The notes under the pieces: model-generated | What the model was told of the DNA's origin: nothing | What the model saw: the letters and a program-made list of their open reading frames with translations, nothing else | Database searches by the model: none | Source of the DNA: Streptomyces sp. ST2-7A | GTDB taxonomy: Bacteria; Actinomycetota; Actinomycetes; Streptomycetales; Streptomycetaceae | Assembly: GCF_021390475.1 (NCBI RefSeq) | Contig: NZ_JAJUWS010000001.1 | Span: 248,001 to 312,000, forward strand | Reading direction: 5' to 3' | Length of the DNA stretch: 64,000 nt | Shown: piece by piece, positions 9,072-16,280 of the stretch | Position numbering within the stretch: the stretch's first letter is position 1 | Layout of the letters: the number at the start of each line of letters is the position of its first letter | Program-made: the position numbers and the translations under genes

Positions 9072-9589
9072 ACCCTCTCCCCCGCGCCGACCGTCGCCGC
9101 CCGGCCCCGCGCGTCCTCCGCGTTCCCGTCCCGGGCCGCCGGCGGCTCGGCCGCCCGGGCGACCAGCTTGGTCCAGGCCGTCACCACGTGTTCCCCGGCG
9201 GCGTCCAGCACCTCACCCCGGATGTCCAGGACGTCGTTGCCCGCCAGGGACTTGATCGACTCGATGGTCGAGGAGACCGTCAACCGGTCCCCCGCCCGCA
9301 CCGGCCGCCGATAGGCGAACCGCTGATCACCGTGGACGACCCGGGTGTAGTCCAAACCGAGGGCGGGATCACCGATCACCGCGCCCGCGGCCCGGTAGGT
9401 GATGGAGAACACGAAAGTGGGCGGGGCGATCACGTCGGGATATCCCAACGCGCGAGCCACCTCCGGGTCCCGGTACGCGGGGCTGTCGTCGCCTATCGCG
9501 TCCGCGAACTCACGGATTTTCTCCCGGCCGACCTCGTACGGCTCGGTGGGCGGGTAGCTCCGGCCCACGAATGACTGATCCAGCGCCAT
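9068..9589 (-). CDS. MaoC-fold dehydratase N-terminal domain protein, HadA-like
   Basis: This 173-aa protein has the FAS1-DH/HadA-type hot-dog fold. It opens with MALDQSFVGRSYPPTEPYEVGREKIREFADAIGDDSPAYRD and continues with VIAPPTFVFSI and VHGDQRFAYRRPVRAGDRL. It lacks the full D-x4-H dehydratase motif of its partner, as expected for the substrate-binding subunit of the pair. The ATG at 9589 has a GGAGGTG ribosome-binding site; the open frame upstream has no homology. It overlaps the HadB-like gene by four bases and is preceded by rpmG, an order shared across actinobacteria. Confidence 0.88.
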   Translation of the reverse strand: MALDQSFVGRSYPPTEPYEVGREKIREFADAIGDDSPAYRDPEVARALGYPDVIAPPTFVFSITYRAAGAVIGDPALGLDYTRVVHGDQRFAYRRPVRAGDRLTVSSTIESIKSLAGNDVLDIRGEVLDAAGEHVVTAWTKLVARAAEPPAARDGNAEDARGRAATVGAGERV

Positions 9590-9664
9590 GGGCGCGAACA
9601 CCTCCGGGTACACGCGCGAGGCCGCCCCCCGGTAGGGAGCGGCCTCGGCGCACGATTGCACGTG

Positions 9665-9829
9665 TCAGCGGGTCTCGCGGTGCGCGGTGTGCGAGTTGCA
9701 GCGCGGGCAGTGCTTCTTCATTTCCAGGCGGTCCGGGTGGTTCCGCCGGTTCTTACGAGTGATGTAGTTCCGCTCCTTGCACTCCACGCAGGCCAGCGTG
9801 ATCTTCGGGCGGACGTCTGTGGCAGCCAC
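9665..9829 (-). CDS. rpmG: 50S ribosomal protein L33
   Basis: A 54-aa L33. It has two zinc-ribbon cysteine pairs, CVEC (about residues 14-17) and CPRC (about 41-44), so this is the zinc-binding (C+) form. The start is GTG, with AAGGAG eight bases upstream. Sequence landmarks include [21 protein letters not shown]. It leads the rpmG-hadA-hadB unit. Confidence 0.97.
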   Translation of the reverse strand: MAATDVRPKITLACVECKERNYITRKNRRNHPDRLEMKKHCPRCNSHTAHRETR

Positions 9830-9916
9830 GTGAGTGCTCCTTGACGAACGGACAGTTCCAACACAGAGAGAGTAGCCGATCGGGGACCGAGATCCGCCAT
9901 CGGCTACTTCGGTGAG

Positions 9917-9989
9917 TAGCGGCGACCGGACTTGAACCGGTGACACAACGATTATGAGCCGTTTGCTCTACCGACTGAGCTACGCCGCC
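9917..9989 (-). tRNA. tRNA-Met (CAT anticodon)
   Basis: The minus strand folds into a full cloverleaf. The acceptor begins GGCGGCG, the D-arm is GCTCAGTCGGTAGAGC, the anticodon loop CTCATAA holds CAT, and the T-arm has TTCAAGT. The discriminator base is A. An acceptor position 1-72 G-U pair is present. I take it as an elongator Met tRNA because it lacks the three G-C anticodon-stem pairs typical of initiators. Confidence 0.93.
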
Positions 9990-10032
9990 AGGATGCGGAA
10001 CCCACCGAGGCGGCGGGTGTCCCACACCACAG

Positions 10033-10105
10033 AGCCCCAAAACGGAATCGAACCGTTGACCTTCTCCTTACCATGGAGACGCTCTGCCGACTGAGCTATT
10101 GGGGC
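10033..10105 (-). tRNA. tRNA-Thr (GGT anticodon)
   Basis: A full minus-strand cloverleaf. The acceptor GCCCCAA pairs with TTGGGGC, the D-arm is GCTCAGTCGGCAGAGC, and the anticodon arm TCTCC-ATGGTAA-GGAGA gives GGT. The T-loop is TTCGATT and the discriminator is T. It sits 43 bp upstream of tRNA-Met in the same orientation, so the two tRNAs and rpmG are likely transcribed together. Confidence 0.95.
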
Positions 10106-10420
10106 GAGCGATGAAGAGATTACACGCTCCCGCCCGTAACGCGAAATCCGTTACCTCTCGTCGGCGCCCCGTCGCGGACGGACCCGTACGCGGGTCCCCG
10201 CACCCGGTCGCCCTCGTCCCCCGGAAGGCCCCCGGGACGCCCGACCCCGCTCCGACCTCGCCCGACACGCCGTTCCCTGGCCCACTCGGACCGACCCCGG
10301 ACCACGGCGGTACGACTATTTCCGCCCTCCCCGCCGAGCCCCTCCTCGCCCCTTACGCTCGGCCCCACCGGCCGACCCACCGGTCCGGGCCGGCCCACCA
10401 GCCGATCCGCGGGGAGCACC
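10106..10420. other. Divergent intergenic region, tRNA-Thr to amidohydrolase
   Basis: This gap should contain promoters for the minus-strand tRNA unit and the plus-strand amidohydrolase gene. The first 50 bp after the tRNA are comparatively AT-rich and are the likely tRNA promoter area. The rest is GC-rich without a supported ORF. No clear hairpin or operator was seen. Confidence 0.4.
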
Positions 10421-11755
10421 ATGCCTGCCGAGCCCATCGACACCACCCTGGTCCTCGGCGGCCCCCGACTCGTGGACGGCCGAACCGTGGATGTCGGCCT
10501 CTCCGGCGGTCGGATCCGGACCGTGGGCACCCCCGGCAGCCTCGCACCCCGCCCCATCTCCCGACGCCACGACCCCGGCGGCGGCCGTGTGGTCGATCTC
10601 ACCGGCTGGCTCCTGCTCCCCGCCCCCGTCGAACCCCACGGCCATCACACCACCGCGCTCACCGCGCCCGGTCCACCGGCCGACCCCGCGGCCCTCGCCG
10701 ACGGCCCCCCGCCCTCGGCCGCCCGGGACGGGGGGTCGGTACTCCGGCGGGTCACCGAGGCCGCCCTGCACCACCTCGCCCACGGCGCCACCGCCCAACG
10801 CGCCCACGTCCCGATCGGGGGCGCCGACGGAGCGCACGCCCTCGACGCCGCGCTGCGCGCCGCCCGATCCCTGGTCGGCCTCACCGACCTGCGGCTGACC
10901 GCCGACGCCGGACCGCTCACCGGCCGTGCCGCCGCCGACGGGCGCGCCCTCTTCCGGGAGGCCGCCGCGATGGGGGTGGACGCGCTCGGCGGCCTGCCCG
11001 ACGCGGACCCCGACCCGGCCGGCTGTCTCGACCTCCTGGTCGCCGCCGCCGCCGACCACGACCTCCCGCTCGACCTGCACACCGACGCCGGGGACCCCGC
11101 CCTCCTCGACCGGCTCGCGACGGCCGTCGCCGGGCACCGGCCGGGCGTCGTCATCGGCCCGTGCGCGGGGCTCGCCCGGCTCGATCCCGGAGCGCTCTCC
11201 CGCGCCGCCGACCGACTGGCCGCCGCCGGCGTGACCGTCGCCCTGCTGCCGCAGGGGCCGTGCGCGCCCCTGCGGTCCGGAGCCGGAGGGGCCGAGGCTT
11301 CCGGCGGGTCCGGCGGGGGGCGCTCCGCCGACCACCCGCGCCGCGTCCCACCGGACACCGCTCCCCTGGCCCGCCTCCTGCGCACGGCCGGGGTCCGGGT
11401 GATCGCCGGCAGTGGCGCGCTGCGCGACGCCGCCAACCCGGTGGGACGCGGCGATCCGCTGGAGGCCGCCTGCCAGCTCGTCTCCCGGGGCGGGGAGGAC
11501 CCCGGCCGGGCGTACTCGGCCGTCTCCGACCTGGCACGAGCCGCGCTGGGACTCCCGGCGGTGCGGATCGAGGCGGGATTCCCCGCCGAACTGCTGGCCG
11601 TGCGCGGTGACTGCCTGCCGGACGTGCTCTCCCTCGCCTACAGCAGGCTGGTCGTCCACCGGGGACGGATCGTCTCGCGGACCAGCGCCGTGCGCGAGTA
11701 CTGCGACATCGGGGACGGCGCGGCGACCGAACTACCCCGCCAGTCCACCGGTTGA
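10421..11755 (+). CDS. Amidohydrolase-superfamily protein, probably catalytically impaired (cytosine deaminase-like)
   Basis: The 444-aa protein aligns by eye to the cytosine deaminase/N-isopropylammelide hydrolase branch of the amidohydrolase superfamily. The metal-binding HxH motif survives in VEPHGHH (H73, H75/H76), LDLHTDAGDP (about 220-229) corresponds to the usual LHLHETGDP, and ANPVGRGDPLEAA matches the C-terminal signature. However, the usual GSDN motif with the catalytic Asp reads GSGALRD, and the usual SHC segment reads GPC with no His. I infer a loss of the original activity or a shift in mechanism. The ATG start has GGGGAG upstream. An insertion of low-complexity Gly/Ser sequence is present near residues 285-305. 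Confidence 0.8.
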   Translation: MPAEPIDTTLVLGGPRLVDGRTVDVGLSGGRIRTVGTPGSLAPRPISRRHDPGGGRVVDLTGWLLLPAPVEPHGHHTTALTAPGPPADPAALADGPPPSAARDGGSVLRRVTEAALHHLAHGATAQRAHVPIGGADGAHALDAALRAARSLVGLTDLRLTADAGPLTGRAAADGRALFREAAAMGVDALGGLPDADPDPAGCLDLLVAAAADHDLPLDLHTDAGDPALLDRLATAVAGHRPGVVIGPCAGLARLDPGALSRAADRLAAAGVTVALLPQGPCAPLRSGAGGAEASGGSGGGRSADHPRRVPPDTAPLARLLRTAGVRVIAGSGALRDAANPVGRGDPLEAACQLVSRGGEDPGRAYSAVSDLARAALGLPAVRIEAGFPAELLAVRGDCLPDVLSLAYSRLVVHRGRIVSRTSAVREYCDIGDGAATELPRQSTG

Positions 11756-11838
11756 GGCATCGCCCGGTCGGCGGGAAGCGCGCGCCGGCCGGCGCGGCCA
11801 ACCCCTCCCGCCGGACCTCCCGGCGTACCGTCGACACC

Positions 11839-12510
11839 ATGCGCATCGTCATCGCCGGAGGCCACGGACAGATCGCCCGCCGACTGGAACGCCTGCTCGC
11901 CGAACGCGGCGACCGACCCGTGGGGCTCATCCGCAACCCCGACCACACCGCCGACCTCGAGGAGATCGGCGCCGAACCGGTCGTCTGCGACCTGGAGCGG
12001 GCCGATCCCACCGAGGTCGCAGACCATCTGCGCGGCGCCGCGGCGGCCGTCTTCGCCGCCGGCGCCGGACCGGGCAGCGGCGCCGAGCGCAAGGAGACGG
12101 TGGACCGGGCCGCCGCCATCCTCTTCGCCGACGCCGCGGAACTCGCCGGGGTTCGTCGGATGATCGTCGTCTCCGCCATGGGCACCGACCGCGAGCCTCC
12201 CGCCGACACCGAACCGGTCTTCGCCGGTTATCTGCGGGCCAAGGCCGCCGCCGACGCCGAGATCCGTTCCCGGGCCGGCCTGGACTGGACGATCCTGCGC
12301 CCCGGCGCGCTGACCGACGACCCCGGCACCGGCCGGGTGCGCCTGGCCGAACACACCGGCCGGTCGGCGGTCACCCGCGACGACGTCGCCGCCGTGCTGC
12401 TCGGTCTGCTGGACGAGCCCCGCGCGGCCGGATTGACCCTGGAGTTGGTCAATGGGGACGTGCCCGTGACCGAGGCCATCCGCGACCTGACCGGTACCAG
12501 CGCCTCCTGA
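11839..12510 (+). CDS. NAD(P)-binding atypical SDR (NmrA/YwnB-like)
   Basis: A 223-aa Rossmann-fold protein. The N-terminal MRIVIAGGHGQIARRLERLL holds the GGxGxI dinucleotide-binding loop. It also has an IVVSAMG strand, a YLRAKAAAD segment (the Tyr-x3-Lys position of SDRs) and LDWTILRPGALTDDPGTG, typical of the atypical SDR5 group. These proteins often act as redox sensors or flavin/quinone reductases. The ATG at 11839 is chosen because the Rossmann strand begins immediately. It lies 83 bp after the amidohydrolase gene on the same strand. Substrate unknown. Confidence 0.88.
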   Translation: MRIVIAGGHGQIARRLERLLAERGDRPVGLIRNPDHTADLEEIGAEPVVCDLERADPTEVADHLRGAAAAVFAAGAGPGSGAERKETVDRAAAILFADAAELAGVRRMIVVSAMGTDREPPADTEPVFAGYLRAKAAADAEIRSRAGLDWTILRPGALTDDPGTGRVRLAEHTGRSAVTRDDVAAVLLGLLDEPRAAGLTLELVNGDVPVTEAIRDLTGTSAS

Positions 12511-12739
12511 GCCGGGGGGAGGGGGGCGGGACATCCGTCCCGGCCCCCTCCCGCTTGCCCCCCACGACGCCCGGCACCGGCCCGGTCACCGTTTCCGTCC
12601 CGTTCTCGGGCTCGGGCGACGGTCCGGGGGATCACGCCGACGCCCCGGACCGGGCACACCCGACCGGAGCGGGCACGGATTGTCGGGCCCCGGCCCCCGC
12701 CCGGGGCCGAACCTGGAGGCGTCAAGGGAAGGGGATCCG

Positions 12740-13627
12740 GTGCTCGAGCACCTCAACCGGGCCATGGACCACATCGAGGAACGGCTGGTCGTCCGGCCCG
12801 ACACCCGGATCGACGTCACGGAGCCCGCTCGCATCGCGATGACCTCGGAGTACCACTTCCGACGTCTGTTCTCCGCTCTCGCCGGGATGCCGCTGTCGGA
12901 GTACGTCCGTCGGCGACGCCTCACCCTGGCCGCGGCGGAGGTGATGGCCGGTGGGCGGACACTGCTGGAGATCGCGGTGCGTCACGGCTACGGCTCCGGC
13001 GAGGCGTTCGCCCGGGCGTTCCGCGCGATGCACGGTGTCGGTCCCGCCGAGGCCCGGCGTACGGGGGCGTCCCTGCGCTTCCAGTCCCGGATGTCCTTCC
13101 ACCTCGTCGTCGAAGGGAGTGGGGAGATGCGTTACCGCGTCGTGGAGAAGCCGGCGTTCTCACTGGTCGGGCGGAAGGCCCGGGTGCCGCTGGTGCACGA
13201 GGGGGTGAACCCGGCGATCGCGGAATTCGTGCGCGGCATCGGGGAGGAGACCCACCGTCGGGTCGAGGCGCTGTCGGACCGGGAGCCGCACGGCGTGATC
13301 TCGGGCTCCGTCCTGTTCTCCGAGGACCGTTCGGAGGGTACGGAGTTGGACTACTACCAGGCGGCGGCGACCGGGGCCGAGCCACCGGCGGACATGGACG
13401 TCCTTCCGGTGGCGGCCGGGACGTGGGCGGTCTTCGAGAGCTCGGGGCCGTTCCCCTCGACCTTGCAGTACACCTGGCGGGACGTCTTCACCCGGTGGTT
13501 CCCCTCCAACCCGTACCGCAGCGTGCCGGGACCCGAACTCCTGCGGGTGGAGCTGTCGGAGGACGGCGCCCGGGCCGACGCCGAGATCTGGATTCCCGTC
13601 ACCCGCACCGACACCCCACCGGCCTGA
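12740..13627 (+). CDS. AraC-family regulator with GyrI-like effector domain
   Basis: The 295-aa protein starts with an AraC-type double helix-turn-helix (about residues 3-105: EHLNRAMDHIEERL, HFRRLFSALAGMPLSEYVRRRRLTLAA, EIAVRHGYGSGEAFARAFRAMHGVGPAE). It ends with a GyrI-like ligand-binding domain (about 125-290; MRYRVVEKPAFSLVGRKARVP, then YRSVPGPELLRVEL and DAEIWIPV). This order, HTH first, is that of Rob/BltR-like multidrug-sensing activators. The GTG at 12740 has AGGGG five bases upstream. No linked target is obvious: downstream is the element boundary. Confidence 0.92.
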   Translation: MLEHLNRAMDHIEERLVVRPDTRIDVTEPARIAMTSEYHFRRLFSALAGMPLSEYVRRRRLTLAAAEVMAGGRTLLEIAVRHGYGSGEAFARAFRAMHGVGPAEARRTGASLRFQSRMSFHLVVEGSGEMRYRVVEKPAFSLVGRKARVPLVHEGVNPAIAEFVRGIGEETHRRVEALSDREPHGVISGSVLFSEDRSEGTELDYYQAAATGAEPPADMDVLPVAAGTWAVFESSGPFPSTLQYTWRDVFTRWFPSNPYRSVPGPELLRVELSEDGARADAEIWIPVTRTDTPPA

Positions 13628-13816
13628 ATCCCGCTCGGGGTGGTGTGGGCCGGGGTGGGGATTCCCTCCGCTCACCCCTGCCGAAGCCCTCACGCCGGTT
13701 ATCGTCCTGCCGGTCGGTGACCATGGACCACCGGAAGGGGGCCGGTGCCCCGGAGCGGACCGGGAGCCCGTCTCGATGCCCCACGGTGGCGGGGTCCGGG
13801 ACGGGGAACACGGGCC

Positions 13817-14017
13817 GGGGAACACCCGGGGGAGACGGGCTGATCCGAGCCGGGATACGGGCGGTACCGGGTGAGACGCTCCGCGCGGTCGGCCGTCAAC
13901 ACCCGAACACGATGAAACCCCTTCCGACCTGCGGTTTCGCAAGGTCGGAGGGGGTTCCTCGTTCCGGTGGCGGCGCCAGGATTCGAACCTGGGAAGGCTG
14001 AGCCGGCAGATTTACAG
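13817..14017. repeat. Left copy of a 201-bp repeat flanking the element
   Basis: This segment aligns without gaps to 32047-32247 with 13 mismatches that I counted by eye. It contains the 3' half of tRNA-Tyr (13968-14017), the tRNA terminator hairpin, and about 25 bp matching the 3' end of the integrase gene. Only the final 59 bp are identical. A clean recent integration duplicates only the core; the diverged part therefore predates it or comes from another related element. Confidence 0.85.
13959..14017. repeat. attL core (59-bp direct repeat with tRNA-Tyr 3' half)
   Basis: Fifty-nine bases are identical to 32189-32247. The tRNA-derived part runs from the anticodon loop to the discriminator base. 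After 14017 the sequence departs from tRNA, so this copy is only a fragment and cannot give a functional tRNA. It marks the left end of the element. Confidence 0.92.
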
Positions 14018-14361
14018 CGGGCTCCTTTCACCCCCCGCTATCTGCGGTTTCGTCAGATTCCAACGTAGTTGGGGAACACCTGGGGGAAGGTAGCCGCTCC
14101 ACGGCTCCTCATGATCGAAGAGCTCCTGCCAGCAGCTGGCGGGAACACGAGATGCATATCGGACGTTTGGGCTCAGCTCCTGCCTTCCCTCAGCACTCTC
14201 ATCACCACCCGGTGAGAGGGTCACCTGCCTAGAAGGCCGACCGTGTACGAAGCGACGTGGGACGTGGGACGTGGGACGTGGGACGTGGGACGTCACCAGA
14301 TTGTGCGTCAGTTTGCGCTTACGGCACCGGGTTGTCAGTCCTGACCGGTACCCTCCCGAGC
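14018..14361. other. Left attP arm and promoter region of the cargo operon
   Basis: No gene is supported in this 344-bp stretch. It contains CTGCGGTTTCG at 14043-14053 and GGGGAACACCTGGGGGAAG at 14071-14089; both motifs recur in the same orientation on the other side of the core (32159-32169 and 32047-32064), as expected of integrase arm sites. A GACGTGG tandem repeat lies at 14254-14293. The start of the cargo operon at 14362 has no ribosome-binding site, so a promoter close to it and a leaderless message are possible. Confidence 0.55.
14254..14293. repeat. GACGTGG heptanucleotide tandem repeat
   Basis: Five perfect copies of the 7-bp unit GACGTGG plus a partial copy lie 69-108 bp upstream of the HNH-helicase start codon. 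The seven-base period is not a multiple of three and the tract is not in a supported gene, so copy number could change promoter spacing by slippage. Confidence 0.85.
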
Positions 14362-16278
14362 ATGTCAGCAGACTCCAAGGGCACGCCTCGTGACCGGCGA
14401 CGCTCGTTCAACAGGAGGGAGCGCATCGCGCTCTTCGTGGCGGCTGATGGTCGATGCAGCGCCTGCGGCATCGAGTTACCCACAGGTTGGCACGGAGACC
14501 ACGTGAAGCCGTGGTCCCAGGGTGGAGCCACTGACGTGATCAACGGACAAGCGCTTTGTCCGGACTGCAACCTGCGGAAGGGGAGCCGGAGGATGGAAGA
14601 GATGGACGAGCTACGCAGCTGGCAGCAGGAGACACGTGAGCTGTATCACCTCCGGAAGGGAGGCAAGGATGGCAACTTTCTGGTTGTCGCCACTCCCGGA
14701 GCAGGAAAAACGCGACTCGCTCGAACTCTGATTGCGGATCTCATCACCCGCCGAGAAGTTGATAAAGTCGTCGTTGTCGTACCTACCGCACATCTACGAA
14801 AGCAGTGGGCCCAGGCTTGCGCTCCTTCGGGCATCAAGCTGAACTATACGTACGAAAACGGTGGCGGGCTGGCGGCGGATTACGACGGGGCCGTGATTAC
14901 CTACCAGGCAGTGGGTTCAGCACCTCATCTCTGGCGCAGGCTTTGCACCATGCAGCGAACCCTAATTGTCTTCGATGAAATCCATCACGCCGGCGACGGC
15001 GAAAAGTTGACATGGGGTTCGGCACTCAAAGCAGCATTCGATGGAGCGGAAAGACGGCTCCTGCTGTCCGGCACTCCTTTTCGTAGCGATGGGAACCCAA
15101 TTCCATTTGTTCGCTACGACGATGGGCGTGCCACTCCTGACTACAACTATGATTACGGTAAAGCACTGGCTGACGGTGGCGTTGTGCGGCCAGTCGTATT
15201 CCCCGCCATGGATGGTGAATCCAAATGGCGTCGCGCTGGAGCAGTGGAAACTACATCGGTCATGTTGACCGACACAGACAAAAAGACCACTCCCCCCGCC
15301 CTCCGCGCGGCCTTGGATCCTACAGGTCTCTGGATTCCCTCCGTGTTGCGGGAGGCGAATGAAGCGTTGACAGTAGCCCGAGTCGATGCCCCGAACGCAG
15401 GCGGTCTAGTGGTCGCAGCGCGTCAGCAGGAGGCTTACGCATACTGCGATATCCTGGAAAAAATCACAGGTGAGCGACCCGCTATCGCAGTATCCGATGA
15501 GCCCACGGCTACGAAAGTCATTGAGAGCTTTGCCGATGATGATAGCCGGTGGATTGTTGCAGTCCAGATGATCGCAGAAGGAGTGGACATTCCACGGTTG
15601 ACGGTTGGCGTCTATGCCTCCAACATCCGTACGCAAATGTTCTTTATTCAGGTGACCGGACGCTTTGTCCGAATGCGTGACGAAGAAGATGAGACCACGG
15701 CACGCCTGTTCATTCCTTCCATTGAGCCGCTCCTCGGCTTCGCTCGCGATATTGAGAAAACTGTCGATGCCGTCCTCGCGGACGAAGAGAAACGCATCCG
15801 AGAAATCCAGAAGGATGCCAATGAAGGCAACCTTGACGGAGAACTCTCTCTTCTCCCTGCCTTTGAAACAGTCGGATCTTCCGAGGCGCTTCACCATGCG
15901 ACTATCGCTAATGGTGAGGCCATCACGACAGAAGAGCGAGAGCTCGGACAAGCCGTTCTAGATGCCGCCAGGGGAGCTATCCCCCGTAGTATTACACCAG
16001 AGTCAGTAGCGCTAATTCTCAAAATTGGCAACGTAACCCACCCTGCCCCTAGGCCGCGAAAGCCGCAACCTAAAGCACCTCTCCTTGATGACCAGAAAAA
16101 AGAAACTCGCCGACTCATCCAAAAGAAAGTGAGTAAGCTTGCCGCCATCAAGAAAGTTCCTCATTCCCACTTGAACAACGACCTCAACACCACCCTAGGC
16201 AGCAAGGTGGACAGCGAGACTTTGGAGCAGTTGAACAAGAGGCTCTCAGTTTTGGATAAATGGCTATCGGAGGTATAG
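14362..16278 (+). CDS. HNH endonuclease fused to SF2 (DEAH) helicase
   Basis: This 638-aa protein joins a nuclease to an ATP-driven translocase. HNH domain at residues 22-75: C32-x2-C35, then H44-G-D46-H47, N61 and C66-x2-C69, all key residues present. SF2 helicase core: Walker A ATPGAGKT (110-117), motif Ia VVPTAHLRKQW, DEAH box DEIHH (205-209), motif III SGTPF (236-240), motif V AEGVDIPR (405-412) and motif VI QVTGRFVR (430-437). Overall it resembles restriction-type helicases. The ATG at 14362 has no ribosome-binding site; upstream codons are repeat sequence. GC content and codon use are far below those of its neighbours, a sign of transfer. The next gene starts two bases after its stop, so the two form an operon. 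Defence against phage or plasmids is inferred. Confidence 0.85.
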   Translation: MSADSKGTPRDRRRSFNRRERIALFVAADGRCSACGIELPTGWHGDHVKPWSQGGATDVINGQALCPDCNLRKGSRRMEEMDELRSWQQETRELYHLRKGGKDGNFLVVATPGAGKTRLARTLIADLITRREVDKVVVVVPTAHLRKQWAQACAPSGIKLNYTYENGGGLAADYDGAVITYQAVGSAPHLWRRLCTMQRTLIVFDEIHHAGDGEKLTWGSALKAAFDGAERRLLLSGTPFRSDGNPIPFVRYDDGRATPDYNYDYGKALADGGVVRPVVFPAMDGESKWRRAGAVETTSVMLTDTDKKTTPPALRAALDPTGLWIPSVLREANEALTVARVDAPNAGGLVVAARQQEAYAYCDILEKITGERPAIAVSDEPTATKVIESFADDDSRWIVAVQMIAEGVDIPRLTVGVYASNIRTQMFFIQVTGRFVRMRDEEDETTARLFIPSIEPLLGFARDIEKTVDAVLADEEKRIREIQKDANEGNLDGELSLLPAFETVGSSEALHHATIANGEAITTEERELGQAVLDAARGAIPRSITPESVALILKIGNVTHPAPRPRKPQPKAPLLDDQKKETRRLIQKKVSKLAAIKKVPHSHLNNDLNTTLGSKVDSETLEQLNKRLSVLDKWLSEV

Positions 16279-16280
16279 TA

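Noticed and set aside
14331..14354. A TTGTCA/TACCCT promoter directly before the HNH-helicase start
   Set aside because: The spacing between the boxes is only 11 bp, too short for a standard sigma-70-type promoter, so I do not annotate it.
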